Position numbers and translations under genes: made by a program. Under the pieces are notes generated by a model. The model ran no database searches and was not told the origin of the DNA. It worked only from the letters and a program-made list of their open reading frames with translations. A stretch of 40,261 nucleotides of DNA from Anoxybacillus flavithermus (GTDB lineage: Bacteria; Bacillota; Bacilli; Bacillales; Anoxybacillaceae): contig NZ_PEDM01000028.1 of assembly GCF_002742685.1 (NCBI RefSeq), positions 1-40,261 of the forward strand, written 5' to 3'. Each line of letters begins with the position of its first letter. Positions within the stretch are counted from its first letter, which is position 1. Below, piece by piece: positions 14,601 to 23,581 of this stretch.

Positions 14601-16600
14601 TGCATATTGCGCTTGTAGGTAACCCAAATACAGGAAAAACATCGTTGTTTAATCAGTTAACCGGGACGTACGAGTACGTTGGAAACTGGAGCGGTGTGAC
14701 CGTTGAAAAAAAGGTAGGTGTTTTGCGCAACAAGCAAGCCAAAGTAATCGATTTGCCTGGCGTATATTCGCTCCATCCACTTTCTCGTGATGAGCGAGTG
14801 GTGACGCAATTTTTATTGACCGAGTCATTCGATGAAATTTTAAATATTGTCGATGCGTCACAATTAGAACGAAATTTATTGTTGACTGTACAGTTGTTGG
14901 AATTTGGAAAACCATTGGCGATTGCTTTAAATATGGTTGATGTAGCTGAAAGACGTGGCATATTCATCGATCAAACAAAATTGGCTCAAGCGTTACGCGT
15001 ACATGTCGTACCTGTCGTTGCTCGAACAGGAAAAGGATGTGATCAAGTAGAACGCATGTTGCTTGAAAAAGTAACAGAACGAACTGAGCCGCTTACCCTT
15101 TTTTACGGTGAGGCGATGGAGCGGGCGATTGAACGTTTTATCGCGACATGGGGGACAGAAGAGTCATTTCCTGTTCGTTGGTTAGCCATTCAGTTTTATG
15201 AAGGAAATAGCTACGTGCATGATTATGTAGCCGAAAAATTGCCCGAAGCGACGTGGCGCTCATTATATGAACAAGCAGAAAAAGAAGTGAAACAGACAGA
15301 ACAAATGCAGCTTGCTCAGTTTATTTATGAAAAACGTCGTTCATTTGTAAAAGAGGTCATCGAACAAGTTGTGCAACGTACAGAAATCGGACAGGTAACG
15401 CTGACGGATCGCATCGATGCAGTTGTAACGAATAAATATATCGGTATTCCGCTTTTTTTATTAGCGATGTATATTTTATTTCAACTTACATTTGATTGGC
15501 TTGGAGCACCGCTTTCCGATTTGCTTGATGCCTTTTTCGCTGGTCCGTTAACTGATTCGGTGACGGCGATGTTAGAAGCAATCGGTGCTTCTGAATTTAT
15601 TCGTGCGCTCGTCGTCGATGGCATTATCGCAGGAGTAGGCGGCGTACTTGTGTTTGTTCCGCAAATTTTTATTTTATTTTTCTTTATTTCATTTTTAGAA
15701 GATTCGGGGTATATGGCACGTGTGGCGCTTGTCATGGATCGATTAATGGAAGCTGTCGGATTAAATGGAAAAGCGTTTATCCCGCTCATTATTGGATTCG
15801 GTTGCAATGTTCCGGGCGTCATGGCCGCAAGGACGATTGAGCAACCGCGAGAGCGGCTTGTGACGATGTTGTTAACACCGCTCATGTCTTGTTCGGCACG
15901 CTTGCCTGTATATGCTTTGTTTGTCGGGGCGTTTTTTGCAGCACATCAAGCCATTGTCGTTTTTTCTTTATATGTTCTTGGCGTTTCACTTGCACTTATA
16001 CTTGCAAAACTTTTTTCGTTAACGATTTTAAAAGAAGAAGCATCGGTGTTTGTCGTGGAATTGCCGCCATATCGTATGCCGCAATGGCAAGCATTATGGC
16101 GCAGCACGTGGGATAAAGGAAAAGGATTTGTAAAAAAAGCAGGGACATTCATTTTTGGTGGTTCCGTTGCTATTTGGCTCTTATCTTATGTTGGTCCACA
16201 TGGTGTAAATGTAAACATGGACGATAGCTTTTTGGCGATGATTGGCGGTGTACTTGCTCCGTTACTTGCACCGCTTGGATTTGGAACGTGGCAAGCTGGT
16301 GCCGCGTTATTAACCGGATTTTTAGCCAAAGAAGTCGTTGTATCAACGATGAACATTATTTATCACGTGCCGAATGTCGAATCACTTCAAGGGTTGATGG
16401 CAACGCAGTTTACTCCGCTATCAGCGTTTAGTTTTATGGTGTTCGTTTTACTATATGTTCCATGTTTAGCGACTGTGGCAACGATTTATAAAGAAACAGG
16501 TTCACGAAAATGGACGATGTTTTCGATTGGTTATGCGCTCGTTTTAGCCTATATCGTTTCGCTCGCTATTTACCAAATCGGAAGCTTGCTTGGCTTCTAA
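14597..16600 (+). CDS. feoB: Ferrous iron transporter FeoB (GTPase-permease)
   Basis: A 667-residue Fe(II) uptake protein. The N-terminal G domain has G1 GNPNTGKTS (residues 8-16), G3 DLPGVYSL, G4 NMVD and a downstream helical GDI-like region to ~270. The membrane part (~280-665) has about eight or more helices and the two 'gate' repeats with conserved cysteines, GFGCNVPGVMAAR and LMSCSARLPVY, which are thought to line the iron path. The length is normal for FeoB. It overlaps feoA by 4 nt and is followed 14 nt later by a small FeoB-associated protein. Regulation is probably by Fur through the feoA promoter. Confidence 0.96.
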   Translation: MMHIALVGNPNTGKTSLFNQLTGTYEYVGNWSGVTVEKKVGVLRNKQAKVIDLPGVYSLHPLSRDERVVTQFLLTESFDEILNIVDASQLERNLLLTVQLLEFGKPLAIALNMVDVAERRGIFIDQTKLAQALRVHVVPVVARTGKGCDQVERMLLEKVTERTEPLTLFYGEAMERAIERFIATWGTEESFPVRWLAIQFYEGNSYVHDYVAEKLPEATWRSLYEQAEKEVKQTEQMQLAQFIYEKRRSFVKEVIEQVVQRTEIGQVTLTDRIDAVVTNKYIGIPLFLLAMYILFQLTFDWLGAPLSDLLDAFFAGPLTDSVTAMLEAIGASEFIRALVVDGIIAGVGGVLVFVPQIFILFFFISFLEDSGYMARVALVMDRLMEAVGLNGKAFIPLIIGFGCNVPGVMAARTIEQPRERLVTMLLTPLMSCSARLPVYALFVGAFFAAHQAIVVFSLYVLGVSLALILAKLFSLTILKEEASVFVVELPPYRMPQWQALWRSTWDKGKGFVKKAGTFIFGGSVAIWLLSYVGPHGVNVNMDDSFLAMIGGVLAPLLAPLGFGTWQAGAALLTGFLAKEVVVSTMNIIYHVPNVESLQGLMATQFTPLSAFSFMVFVLLYVPCLATVATIYKETGSRKWTMFSIGYALVLAYIVSLAIYQIGSLLGF

Positions 16601-16614
16601 AGGAAGGGATATAC

Positions 16615-16761
16615 ATGATCGTAAATGTTGTCATTGGCACAATTATTTTCGGATATGCAGGTTGGACCATTTTTCGTTTCATTCAAAAAAGTAAGCGCGG
16701 TACATGTGCGGCTTGCTCAGTCAAAGGATCATGCGGCACAAGTTGTCATGAAAAAAGCTGA
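16615..16761 (+). CDS. FeoB-associated Cys-rich membrane protein
   Basis: A 48-residue protein with one N-terminal membrane helix (VNVVIGTIIFGYAGWTIFRF, split near residues 3-22) and a C-terminal cytoplasmic CAAC...C...C cluster (GTCAACSVKGSCGTSCHEKS). This is the FeoB_associated family found after feoB in Firmicutes; the cysteines could bind Fe or protect FeoB. The ATG at 16615 has AAGGAAGGGAT upstream; a longer frame starting inside feoB is not supported. It ends in a strong terminator that closes the feo operon. Confidence 0.9.
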   Translation: MIVNVVIGTIIFGYAGWTIFRFIQKSKRGTCAACSVKGSCGTSCHEKS

Positions 16762-16778
16762 CTTCGGTCAGCTTTTTT
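16751..16778. terminator. Bidirectional terminator with UUCG tetraloop
   Basis: AAAAAAGCTGAC-TTCG-GTCAGCTTTTTT: a perfect 12-bp palindromic stem with a stable C(UUCG)G loop, shared by the feo operon and the convergent acylphosphatase gene. Confidence 0.93.
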
Positions 16779-17056
16779 CAATATATAATGCGAAAGGTCA
16801 TTTCGTGGGGGACGGTAGGAATGGCGTATTGTTCTACTCGTTCTACACGCGCAAATGGTGGCCCTTTTTTTATTTCATCTACAAACGCCTCCACTCGTTC
16901 TACTTCTCCTTGAACTTCCATTTCGATCATGTGATCGGCCTCGCAATTTTTTACCCAACCGGTCAAACCTCGTCTTCTTGCTTCATATTGGGCAAAGTAG
17001 CGAAACCCTACCCCTTGTACCCGACCGTGCGCAACAACGGAATAACGAACGATCAT
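16778..17056 (-). CDS. acyP: Acylphosphatase
   Basis: A 92-residue enzyme that hydrolyses acyl phosphates such as acetyl- or carbamoyl-phosphate. The family signatures are intact: GRVQGVGFR with the catalytic arginine near residue 19, and GWVKNCEADHMIEMEVQG with the catalytic asparagine. The length matches the usual 90-95 residues. The start ATG at 17056 has AAGGAGAT 8 nt upstream; a frame beginning 15 residues earlier is unsupported. It appears to be monocistronic and corresponds to B. subtilis yflL in function. Confidence 0.93.
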   Translation of the reverse strand: MIVRYSVVAHGRVQGVGFRYFAQYEARRRGLTGWVKNCEADHMIEMEVQGEVERVEAFVDEIKKGPPFARVERVEQYAIPTVPHEMTFRIIY

Positions 17057-17161
17057 CTGTTTAATCTCCTTCGCTAAAAATTTTCTATAAAAATCATACA
17101 ACAGCCTACCTTGTATTGCATACGTTGAATACGTAAAAAAGATTTATGAGGAGGAACTGTT

Positions 17162-17902
17162 GTGAATGAAATGGATCGCTACATTCAAAAAGCTGTGATG
17201 TATGATTTGTTAGCGCGTTATTATCAATATAAAGATCGTGATCAATATGAAAAGTATATGCGAAAACATATGGAGTATGTGGAAAAAATCGTGAAGTCAC
17301 GCGAGGAAGAGAGGGTTGATGACGCTGGACGCATTCGCGTATTTCATGCCTCACCAAATGCTCCTGCGGTTGATGTATATGTGAATGGGCAAAAAATATT
17401 ACGCAATATGAAATATAAACAACTAAGTCAATATATGAAAGTTCCAAAAGGAGAGCATCGCATCGATGTGTATCCAGCAGGACATACGACGTCTCCGGTT
17501 CTTAGTCAAACGATTCAAGTCTTGCCGAAAATGACGTATACGCTTGCGGTCATTGGTGACGTACATCGCCTACAACTTCTTTCTATTCTCGACGAACCAT
17601 ATGCGCCGTACGGAAAAGCGAAAGTGCGTTTTGCTCATTTTTCACCAGATGCGCCAGCAGTAGATATTGCGCTACGTGGTGGGGATGTATTGTTCCAAAA
17701 TGCTTCGTTTGGAAAGGTGACGAATTATATTGAAGCGCCAGTTAACGAAAAGTTGCATGTCGATGTGAGGGTAGCAGGGACAAATCAAGTTGTTTTATCG
17801 ATTCCCAATGTGCGCTTCCAACCGAATAAGTCTTATACGGTCGTTGCCGTCGGTTACGTATCCCGCACTCCTTCATTAGAGGTGCTCGTATTAGAGTCAT
17901 AA
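17162..17902 (+). CDS. Protein with two DUF4397 repeats
   Basis: A 246-residue protein. Residues ~1-55 are a charged helical segment (QKAVMYDLLARYYQYKDRD). They are followed by two beta-rich DUF4397 repeats beginning RVFHASPNAPAVDVYVNG (~58) and RFAHFSPDAPAVDIALRG (~157). DUF4397 proteins are usually exported, but this one has no signal peptide and no membrane helix, so it is either cytoplasmic, spore-associated or exported by another route. The start is a GTG with AGGAGGA upstream. It stands alone between acyP and the sulfur operon. The function is unknown. Confidence 0.8.
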   Translation: MNEMDRYIQKAVMYDLLARYYQYKDRDQYEKYMRKHMEYVEKIVKSREEERVDDAGRIRVFHASPNAPAVDVYVNGQKILRNMKYKQLSQYMKVPKGEHRIDVYPAGHTTSPVLSQTIQVLPKMTYTLAVIGDVHRLQLLSILDEPYAPYGKAKVRFAHFSPDAPAVDIALRGGDVLFQNASFGKVTNYIEAPVNEKLHVDVRVAGTNQVVLSIPNVRFQPNKSYTVVAVGYVSRTPSLEVLVLES

Positions 17903-17904
17903 AC

Positions 17905-17940
17905 AAAAAGAGCTTTGATCGAAATGATCAAGGCTCTTTT
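17905..17940. terminator. Bidirectional terminator
   Basis: AAAAAGAGC-TTTGATC-GAAAT-GATCAAG-GCTCTTTT folds to a long stem with a U-tract. It overlaps the 3' end of sirC, so it serves both convergent units. Confidence 0.88.
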
Positions 17941-18425
17941 CGCTGTTCGCGTTGTTTATATAATTCTTCGACATGTTGAGCGATCGATTCATCAAATTGT
18001 TGCTCAAGTTGTTTTTTAATTTGTTTAGCTAGCGTAGGGCTTGCTCCGCCTGTCGTAATGGCAATTTGTAATTTTCCGCGTGAAAAAAATGCAGGAACAT
18101 GCACGTTGCCGAGAAGATGATTGCTCGCTACGTTGACAAGTTGGTTTGGCGCTGCGTATGTAGCGATTTGTTCATTGACGTTTGGGTCATTCGTTGCGGC
18201 AATAATGAAAAAAGCATCGGCATAGTCGCTCGGTTCAATCGAACGTGCATGCCACGTAATTCTTTTTTGTTCAGCTAAATGAACGATGGCACCGACCGCT
18301 TCTGGGCTAATGACTGTAATATAAGCCCCTTCATGTAAAAGAGGGAGAAGGCGACGATACGCAATCCGTCCCCCTCCAGCAATGACAACTTTTTTTCCTT
18401 TCATTCGGATGAAAAGGGGAAACAT
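17928..18425 (-). CDS. sirC: Precorrin-2 dehydrogenase (siroheme synthesis)
   Basis: A 165-residue NAD-dependent dehydrogenase converting precorrin-2 to sirohydrochlorin. The Rossmann motif is VVIAGGGRIAYRR near the N-terminus, and AATNDPNVNE and ITTGGASPTLAKQIK are also family features. It is shorter than the bifunctional Met8/CysG proteins and equals B. subtilis YlnF, which leaves chelation to a separate SirB. It is the last gene of the cysH operon, 4 nt after sirB. The terminator stem lies within its final codons. Confidence 0.92.
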   Translation of the reverse strand: MFPLFIRMKGKKVVIAGGGRIAYRRLLPLLHEGAYITVISPEAVGAIVHLAEQKRITWHARSIEPSDYADAFFIIAATNDPNVNEQIATYAAPNQLVNVASNHLLGNVHVPAFFSRGKLQIAITTGGASPTLAKQIKKQLEQQFDESIAQHVEELYKQREQRKEP

Positions 18426-18429
18426 ACGC

Positions 18430-19137
18430 CTACCTCCATTCCTTCACTTGTTGTTCAACGAGACGGTCTAATACGTCATACGTCCGAATCGGAGGATATA
18501 ATGTAAACGATATGTCGCTCGTTTGTTGTGCTTGCAGCGTTTCATGAATATAGTTAAGCAGCTGTCCGAAAAATAAAATGTATGGGACAACAGCTACTTG
18601 TTTGTGCTTCGCTGCTTGTGCAAGCGAAGTGACAACATCAGAAAAGGAAGGAGAAGCAGCTGCTAAATAACATGGATAGACGGGTATGTTTGTTTCGTGT
18701 TGCAATAGATGAGCAATTTGTTTAAAATCTGCTTGCGCATCTATGTCGCTGCTCCCACGGCCAACGAGCACGATCGCATCAGCATGTTCGATTGTTTTCG
18801 ATATGGCAGAAACGATATGACGTTGTACACCGAACGGTTTTCCATATGTAATCGTTACAGAAGGAAACATCTTTTTTGCTTTTTCTAACTCATATGGAAT
18901 GTCGCGTTTCGCGTGGTTAGCCGACAATAGTAAAAGCGGAATGGCATAAATCGTCGTTGCTCCATCATGAACGCAACGTTCCACCCCTGCGACAATATTC
19001 GGCTCGCATAATTCTAAAAAGCATATATGTTGAATGGGAATAGAAATGGAAGAAGAGAGGCGTTCGACGAAAGCGACCGCCTCTTTTTGCCCTTCTACTG
19101 AACGACTTCCATGACAAATATATAATACAGCTTTCAT
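18430..19137 (-). CDS. sirB: Sirohydrochlorin ferrochelatase
   Basis: A 235-residue CbiX/SirB-type chelatase inserting Fe2+ into sirohydrochlorin to make siroheme. It shows CHGSR at residues ~8-12 (metal-binding His) and LLLSANHAKRDIP with the second conserved histidine (~75). The length agrees with two fused CbiX-like halves, as in B. subtilis SirB/YlnE. It is 4 nt from both neighbours (sumT and sirC), so it is part of one message. Siroheme is the cofactor of sulfite reductase, which is not in this window. Confidence 0.92.
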   Translation of the reverse strand: MKAVLYICHGSRSVEGQKEAVAFVERLSSSISIPIQHICFLELCEPNIVAGVERCVHDGATTIYAIPLLLLSANHAKRDIPYELEKAKKMFPSVTITYGKPFGVQRHIVSAISKTIEHADAIVLVGRGSSDIDAQADFKQIAHLLQHETNIPVYPCYLAAASPSFSDVVTSLAQAAKHKQVAVVPYILFFGQLLNYIHETLQAQQTSDISFTLYPPIRTYDVLDRLVEQQVKEWR

Positions 19138-19141
19138 AACG

Positions 19142-19915
19142 TTACCTCATTCCATGTGCCATTTTTTCTTCTAACATTGTTTCAAACCACTGTAGCTGTT
19201 CATGTAGCCGGACAACTTCTCCGACAATGATGATACTCGGATTCGAGATACAGTTTTTTCTTACAGCATCCGCAATCGTATGTAACGTCGCTACGATCGT
19301 TTTTTGCTCGGGAAGCGTTCCCCACTGGATGACGGCAACAGGGGTTTGTGGCTGTCTGCCGTACAACTGTAATTGTTTACAAATGAATGGGAGATGTTTC
19401 ACGCCCATATAAATGACGAGCGTATCGACTCCCTTTGCTAAATGCTCCCATTGTACGGCGTCTTTGGCGTCAAGTCGACGATGACCTGTGACAAATGCAA
19501 CGCTTCCGCTAAAATCGCGATGAGTGACAGGAATTCCCGCATATGCTGGAACGGCGATGCCAGATGTCACTCCGGGAACGATTTCAAACGGAATGCGATG
19601 TTTGATAAGTGCTTGCGCTTCTTCACCACCACGTCCGAATAGAAAAGGATCGCCACCTTTTAATCTCGTGACATATTTTCCTCTTTTCGCATGCTTCACT
19701 AAAAAATGATTAATCGTTTCTTGTTTCATTGTATGGTAATTTGGTAACTTTCCGCAATAAATCAAATCAGCATCGCGCTTGGCGTACGACAGTAGCTGTT
19801 CGTTAATGAGGCGGTCGTATAAAATAACATCTGCTTGTTGAATACATTTTAACCCTTTGACTGTAATGAGCTCAGGATCCCCAGGACCAGCGCCGACTAA
19901 ATATACTTTCCCCAT
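19142..19915 (-). CDS. sumT: Uroporphyrinogen-III C-methyltransferase
   Basis: A 257-residue SAM-dependent enzyme that methylates uroporphyrinogen III twice to give precorrin-2. It has VYLVGAGPGDPELITVKGL at the N-terminus, YDRLIN, RLKGGDPFLFGRGGEEA and VPGVTSGIAVPAYAGIPVTHR, all classic SUMT/CobA motifs. The HemD or CysG fusion partners seen in other taxa are absent. It is 9 nt downstream of cysC and 4 nt upstream of sirB. Confidence 0.95.
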   Translation of the reverse strand: MGKVYLVGAGPGDPELITVKGLKCIQQADVILYDRLINEQLLSYAKRDADLIYCGKLPNYHTMKQETINHFLVKHAKRGKYVTRLKGGDPFLFGRGGEEAQALIKHRIPFEIVPGVTSGIAVPAYAGIPVTHRDFSGSVAFVTGHRRLDAKDAVQWEHLAKGVDTLVIYMGVKHLPFICKQLQLYGRQPQTPVAVIQWGTLPEQKTIVATLHTIADAVRKNCISNPSIIIVGEVVRLHEQLQWFETMLEEKMAHGMR

Positions 19916-19924
19916 TGTCTCCTC

Positions 19925-20512
19925 CTAAATCCACTGTTTATTTTTTAGATAGGAAATGATTTGTTGAACGCATTGTTCAATTGAATATTGATCGGTATCG
20001 ACGACAAGTTCTGGCGAAAGCGGTGGTTCATATGGTGAATCAATGCCGGTAAAGTCGCGAATTTCTCCATTTCGTGCTTTTTTATACAATCCTTTCGGGT
20101 CGCGTTGTTCGCACGTTTCGAGTGGACAGCGGACATAAACTTCAACAAATTCATCTTGCTTGAGTTTATTACGAACGAGTTGACGATCTTGACGGAACGG
20201 AGAAATAAAGGCAGTCAACACAATTTGTCCGCTATCGACGAACAATTTTGCGACTTCGCCAATACGCCGAATGTTTTCGGTGCGATCTTCGGCAGAAAAA
20301 CCTAAGTCGCTGTTTAAACCGTGACGCACGTTATCGCCATCGAGCACGTAACAGTGAATATTTTGTTCAAATAATGTTTTCGCGACGGCATTCGCTAATG
20401 TAGATTTCCCGGATCCTGATAATCCCGTAAACCAAAGGACAAAACTATGATGGTTATTTTTCTTTCGGCGATCTTCTTTTGTTACACTTTCTTGATGCCA
20501 AACGATATTCAT
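19925..20512 (-). CDS. cysC: Adenylylsulfate (APS) kinase
   Basis: A 195-residue kinase phosphorylating APS to PAPS. P-loop GLSGSGKST (~residues 31-39), [25 protein letters not shown] and the [18 protein letters not shown] loop are intact. The start codon overlaps the end of sat by 4 nt, so the two sulfate-activating enzymes are translationally coupled, as in B. subtilis. Confidence 0.95.
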   Translation of the reverse strand: MNIVWHQESVTKEDRRKKNNHHSFVLWFTGLSGSGKSTLANAVAKTLFEQNIHCYVLDGDNVRHGLNSDLGFSAEDRTENIRRIGEVAKLFVDSGQIVLTAFISPFRQDRQLVRNKLKQDEFVEVYVRCPLETCEQRDPKGLYKKARNGEIRDFTGIDSPYEPPLSPELVVDTDQYSIEQCVQQIISYLKNKQWI

Positions 20513-21588
20513 GAACGGCCACCTCCGACTGTTTGTAAACCATCCATCAGCACGCGAACCACTTCAGGACGGCTAAATGTACTTGGCGGCATTTCACCAG
20601 CGCGCAACATTTCCCGTACTTTTGTGCCGGAAAGAACGACGTGAGCTGTCGCATCATGCGGGCACGTTTTCGTTGACGCCATCGCTTCGCATTTTGTGCA
20701 GTAAAAGCTATGCTCGAAAAAGAGAGGAGTAATGCCGAGTTCTTCGTTTGTAAACTGCAAGAAAATTTTTTGAGCATCATACGTGCCATAATAATTGCCA
20801 ACTCCCGCATGGTCACGGCCGACGATAAAGTGGGTGCAACCAAAATTTTTACGTACGAGCGCGTGGAAAATGGCTTCACGTGGTCCGGCATAGCGCATGG
20901 CAGCTGTAAATACGCCGAGAAAGACGCGATCTTTTGGATAATAATGCTCAAGCAACACTTGATAGCTTTTTAAACGAATGTCTGCAGGAATGTCATCTTC
21001 TTTCGTTTCGCCAACGAGCGGATTTAAATAAAGACCGTCGACGATTTCAAGTGCACATTTTTGAATGTATTCGTGGGCGCGGTGAACGGGATTGCGCGTT
21101 TGAAACCCGACGACTGTTTTCCAGCCAAGTTCCGCAAATCGTTGTTTTGTTTCTTTTGGTGTAAAAAAGAATGGCGAAAAAATTCCTTTATCTGTTTGGC
21201 GGACAAGCTTCACAGGTCCACCGATATATATATCCGGTTTTTCAAATAATTTTTTTACACCAGGGTGTGCTACGTCTTCTGTTTGGTATACAAGACGCGC
21301 TTCTTTTCGCTTGTCTGGGCGATATATATGTTGCACTTCCATTGTGCCGTACACCGTTCGGTCATACACGAGTTCGACTTCGTCTCCGAGCGATAGTTGT
21401 TTCGCTTGTTGTTCTGTTACGGCAAGCGTAATGGGGATGCTCCATACCGATCCGTTTGTAAGCCGCATCGTTTCGACAACCGACTCATAATCATCTTTTC
21501 CTAAAAAGCCAGTGAGCGGTTCATATCCGCCGACGGCAAGTAATTCAAGGTCGCTTAACTCCGCTTTACTTAATACGATTTGTTTCAT
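20509..21588 (-). CDS. sat: Sulfate adenylyltransferase, N-terminally short
   Basis: A 359-residue ATP sulfurylase making APS from sulfate and ATP. Catalytic motifs [20 protein letters not shown] and the zinc-type EHSFYCTKC...TCPH are present. It lacks about 20-25 N-terminal residues (the HGGTLINR segment) found in the B. subtilis enzyme (382 residues). The short form looks genuine: TAGGAGGGC lies just upstream of the ATG, and the preceding gene ends only 44 nt away, leaving no room for a longer start. Neighbours are cysP upstream and cysC overlapping downstream. Confidence 0.94.
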   Translation of the reverse strand: MKQIVLSKAELSDLELLAVGGYEPLTGFLGKDDYESVVETMRLTNGSVWSIPITLAVTEQQAKQLSLGDEVELVYDRTVYGTMEVQHIYRPDKRKEARLVYQTEDVAHPGVKKLFEKPDIYIGGPVKLVRQTDKGIFSPFFFTPKETKQRFAELGWKTVVGFQTRNPVHRAHEYIQKCALEIVDGLYLNPLVGETKEDDIPADIRLKSYQVLLEHYYPKDRVFLGVFTAAMRYAGPREAIFHALVRKNFGCTHFIVGRDHAGVGNYYGTYDAQKIFLQFTNEELGITPLFFEHSFYCTKCEAMASTKTCPHDATAHVVLSGTKVREMLRAGEMPPSTFSRPEVVRVLMDGLQTVGGGRS

Positions 21589-21632
21589 GTTTAAGCCCTC
21601 CTAAACTTATTATCCTTATAAAATAACTAGGT

Positions 21633-22679
21633 TTAAATGCCGCCACCATGTTCGTGAAACGAGCGGCGTTCCTCTGTGATCGTCTTTTTTAAGCTAATCG
21701 TTCCGAGTGTGGCGAAACAAACGCTCACAATCGCAATGGCTGTATAGACGTCGCTATGAAGCAATAATTTAATTAAGCTATATGAAACAGCTAAAGCAAA
21801 AATAGGGGACACTATCCATACTTTCAACACTTGAATAACAATTTGCTTTTGCCAAATTGAAAAACCGCTTTTCGTTGTGCCGATGCCGATAATGGCTGAT
21901 GTCGTAATTTGTGTTAGTGGAACAGGGAGACCAAAAAGAGATGAAACGATCACGAGCGTTGCCCCGATTCCTGAAATAATGCATCCTTCTAGTTGAGAGA
22001 ACGTCGTAATTTTTTTTCCGTTCGTCTCTAACACGCGGCTACCGAGCAAAAGCGCTCCAAGGGCAACGAACAACCCGCCAAAAATGATCCCGTGTTGGAC
22101 GGATAGTAAACCAGCTCCCACGAGAGGGCCGATAGCGTTGGCGACGTTGTTCATTCCTGCTGAAAATGCCTCGAAAAATCCAGCGATAATAAGCAAAAAG
22201 CCAACCCATTTGTTTTGCTTTACTGTTTTTCCTTTTAGCCATTTGCTAATGAAAAAAGCGAAAGAAAATGCAGCAAGTGGTGTAATAAGCCAAAATGATA
22301 CGATCCAAAGAAGCTTGCCGATGTACAAACTTTGGTATGCAATGCCTGCGCCAACGACCGCCCCGACTGTAATTTCGCTTGTTGATAACGGAATGCCGAG
22401 CACGTTAGCTGCAAATAACGAAATCGTTGCTGCTGCTAAAACGATGACGACAACGTCTGTTTTCAAAATGGCTGTAGGAACGATCCCAGAACCGATCGTC
22501 TTAACGACTTCCCCTCCGCTTAAGCTGCCGAGAAAAATGGCGATGGCGCATATGAATAAGGCGATTCGTTTATCTGACAATGTGCCTGAACCGTAAGCAG
22601 CCCCCATCGTCGCCGCAGCACCGCTTCCACCAATGTTCATCGCAAAGAAAAAAGCGATAATAAAAGCAACTGTAACCAA
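21633..22679 (-). CDS. cysP: Sulfate permease of the Pit (phosphate/sulfate) family
   Basis: A 348-residue membrane protein with ten or so helices and the duplicated Pit-family signatures (MNIGGSGAAATMGAAYGSG near residue 15 and GMNNVANAIGPLVGAG around 175). Its position between cysH and sat matches B. subtilis CysP, an H+-coupled sulfate transporter, so sulfate rather than phosphate is the likely substrate. The start is a TTG with AAAGGGGGG 7 nt upstream, 13 nt after cysH. Confidence 0.93.
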   Translation of the reverse strand: MVTVAFIIAFFFAMNIGGSGAAATMGAAYGSGTLSDKRIALFICAIAIFLGSLSGGEVVKTIGSGIVPTAILKTDVVVIVLAAATISLFAANVLGIPLSTSEITVGAVVGAGIAYQSLYIGKLLWIVSFWLITPLAAFSFAFFISKWLKGKTVKQNKWVGFLLIIAGFFEAFSAGMNNVANAIGPLVGAGLLSVQHGIIFGGLFVALGALLLGSRVLETNGKKITTFSQLEGCIISGIGATLVIVSSLFGLPVPLTQITTSAIIGIGTTKSGFSIWQKQIVIQVLKVWIVSPIFALAVSYSLIKLLLHSDVYTAIAIVSVCFATLGTISLKKTITEERRSFHEHGGGI

Positions 22680-22692
22680 TGCGTTCCCCCCT

Positions 22693-23400
22693 TTACGACT
22701 CGTGCAAGCCGCATTCTGTTTTTCCTAACCCAGCCCATCGGCCAGAGCGTAAATCTTCTTCCGTATAGGCAGGGGATGTACATGGTGCACAACCGATGCT
22801 CGGATATCCGCGATCATGAAGCGGATTATAGGAAAGACTGTGGCGATGCACGTAGCGCCAAACGTCTTTCCATGTCCAATGAATAAGCGGGCAAACTTTA
22901 ATATTTTGAAATTTTTTGTCGCGATTAATAAATTCAACATGTTGTCGCGTTGGCGATTGTTCGCGGCGCAGTCCCGAAATCCATGCCTTTTTTCCTGCCA
23001 TCGCTTGACGAAGGGGAATAATTTTTCTTAGTTCACAGCATTTGTTCGGATCTGTTTTCCAAAGTTCTGCACCGAATTGTTTCTCTTGTTCTGCAAGTGA
23101 TAAAGACGGTGTTTGTAAATGAATGCGCAGGCGCGGATATGCTTGTTTGACTCGTTCAATTGTTTCATATGTTTCTGAAAAGTGTAAATGTGTATCAAGA
23201 AAGACAATTTCAGCGTCATCGCGCACTTGCGAAATTAGGTCAATGAGCACAATCCCTTCAATACCGAAACTGCATGCATACAAAAGGTCGTCACCATAGT
23301 GATTATACGCCCATGTAAGCACGTGTAATGCCCCTTTTTCATTATTGTCTATTGGAAAAGTCGGTTTTTGTTCATCATCCCACGTTTCATACGTAATCAT
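22693..23400 (-). CDS. cysH: Phosphoadenylyl/adenylyl-sulfate reductase with Fe-S cluster motif
   Basis: A 235-residue thioredoxin-dependent reductase of PAPS or APS to sulfite. It has the PP-loop type ATP-like site ([14 protein letters not shown]), [13 protein letters not shown], and the C-terminal redox cysteine in KTECGLH. It also carries a CC pair ([10 protein letters not shown]) and CAPC, the four cysteines of a [4Fe-4S] cluster. That places it with APS-type or dual-specificity reductases such as B. subtilis CysH, although the operon also encodes an APS kinase. It is the first gene of the cysH-cysP-sat-cysC-sumT-sirB-sirC operon, with a good promoter ~48 nt upstream. Confidence 0.95.
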   Translation of the reverse strand: MITYETWDDEQKPTFPIDNNEKGALHVLTWAYNHYGDDLLYACSFGIEGIVLIDLISQVRDDAEIVFLDTHLHFSETYETIERVKQAYPRLRIHLQTPSLSLAEQEKQFGAELWKTDPNKCCELRKIIPLRQAMAGKKAWISGLRREQSPTRQHVEFINRDKKFQNIKVCPLIHWTWKDVWRYVHRHSLSYNPLHDRGYPSIGCAPCTSPAYTEEDLRSGRWAGLGKTECGLHES

Positions 23401-23447
23401 GTATTATCTTCCTTTCTTATACCACCTATAATGTTTGATTGTTTTAA

Positions 23448-23475
23448 ATTTTAACACAATTCAGCCGGATGTCAA
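23448..23475 (-). promoter_or_regulatory. SigA promoter of the cysH operon
   Basis: On the minus strand, perfect TTGACA (23470-23475), 16-nt spacer, TAAAAT (23448-23453), about 48 nt upstream of the ATG. The -10 lies in an AT-rich inverted repeat TGTTTTAAATTTTAACA (23439-23455) that could be an operator. The leader is too short for an S-box riboswitch. Confidence 0.75.
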
Positions 23476-23581
23476 TCCTAGTTTTTCTATCGGAATTTAT
23501 TTTTAAAAAAACGTCATGGCAAATGAAAAAAAACATGATTATACTGTTTGTATGGGAGATGTTGAAGGGAGTGGAATATGT

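Noticed and set aside
16625-17077. A 150-codon plus-strand open frame across the feo terminator
   Set aside because: It runs through a strong terminator and antisense to acylphosphatase, with no RBS or recognisable protein features.
23401-23447. S-box (SAM) riboswitch upstream of cysH
   Set aside because: The promoter lies about 48 nt from the start codon, leaving no room for the ~150-nt leader.
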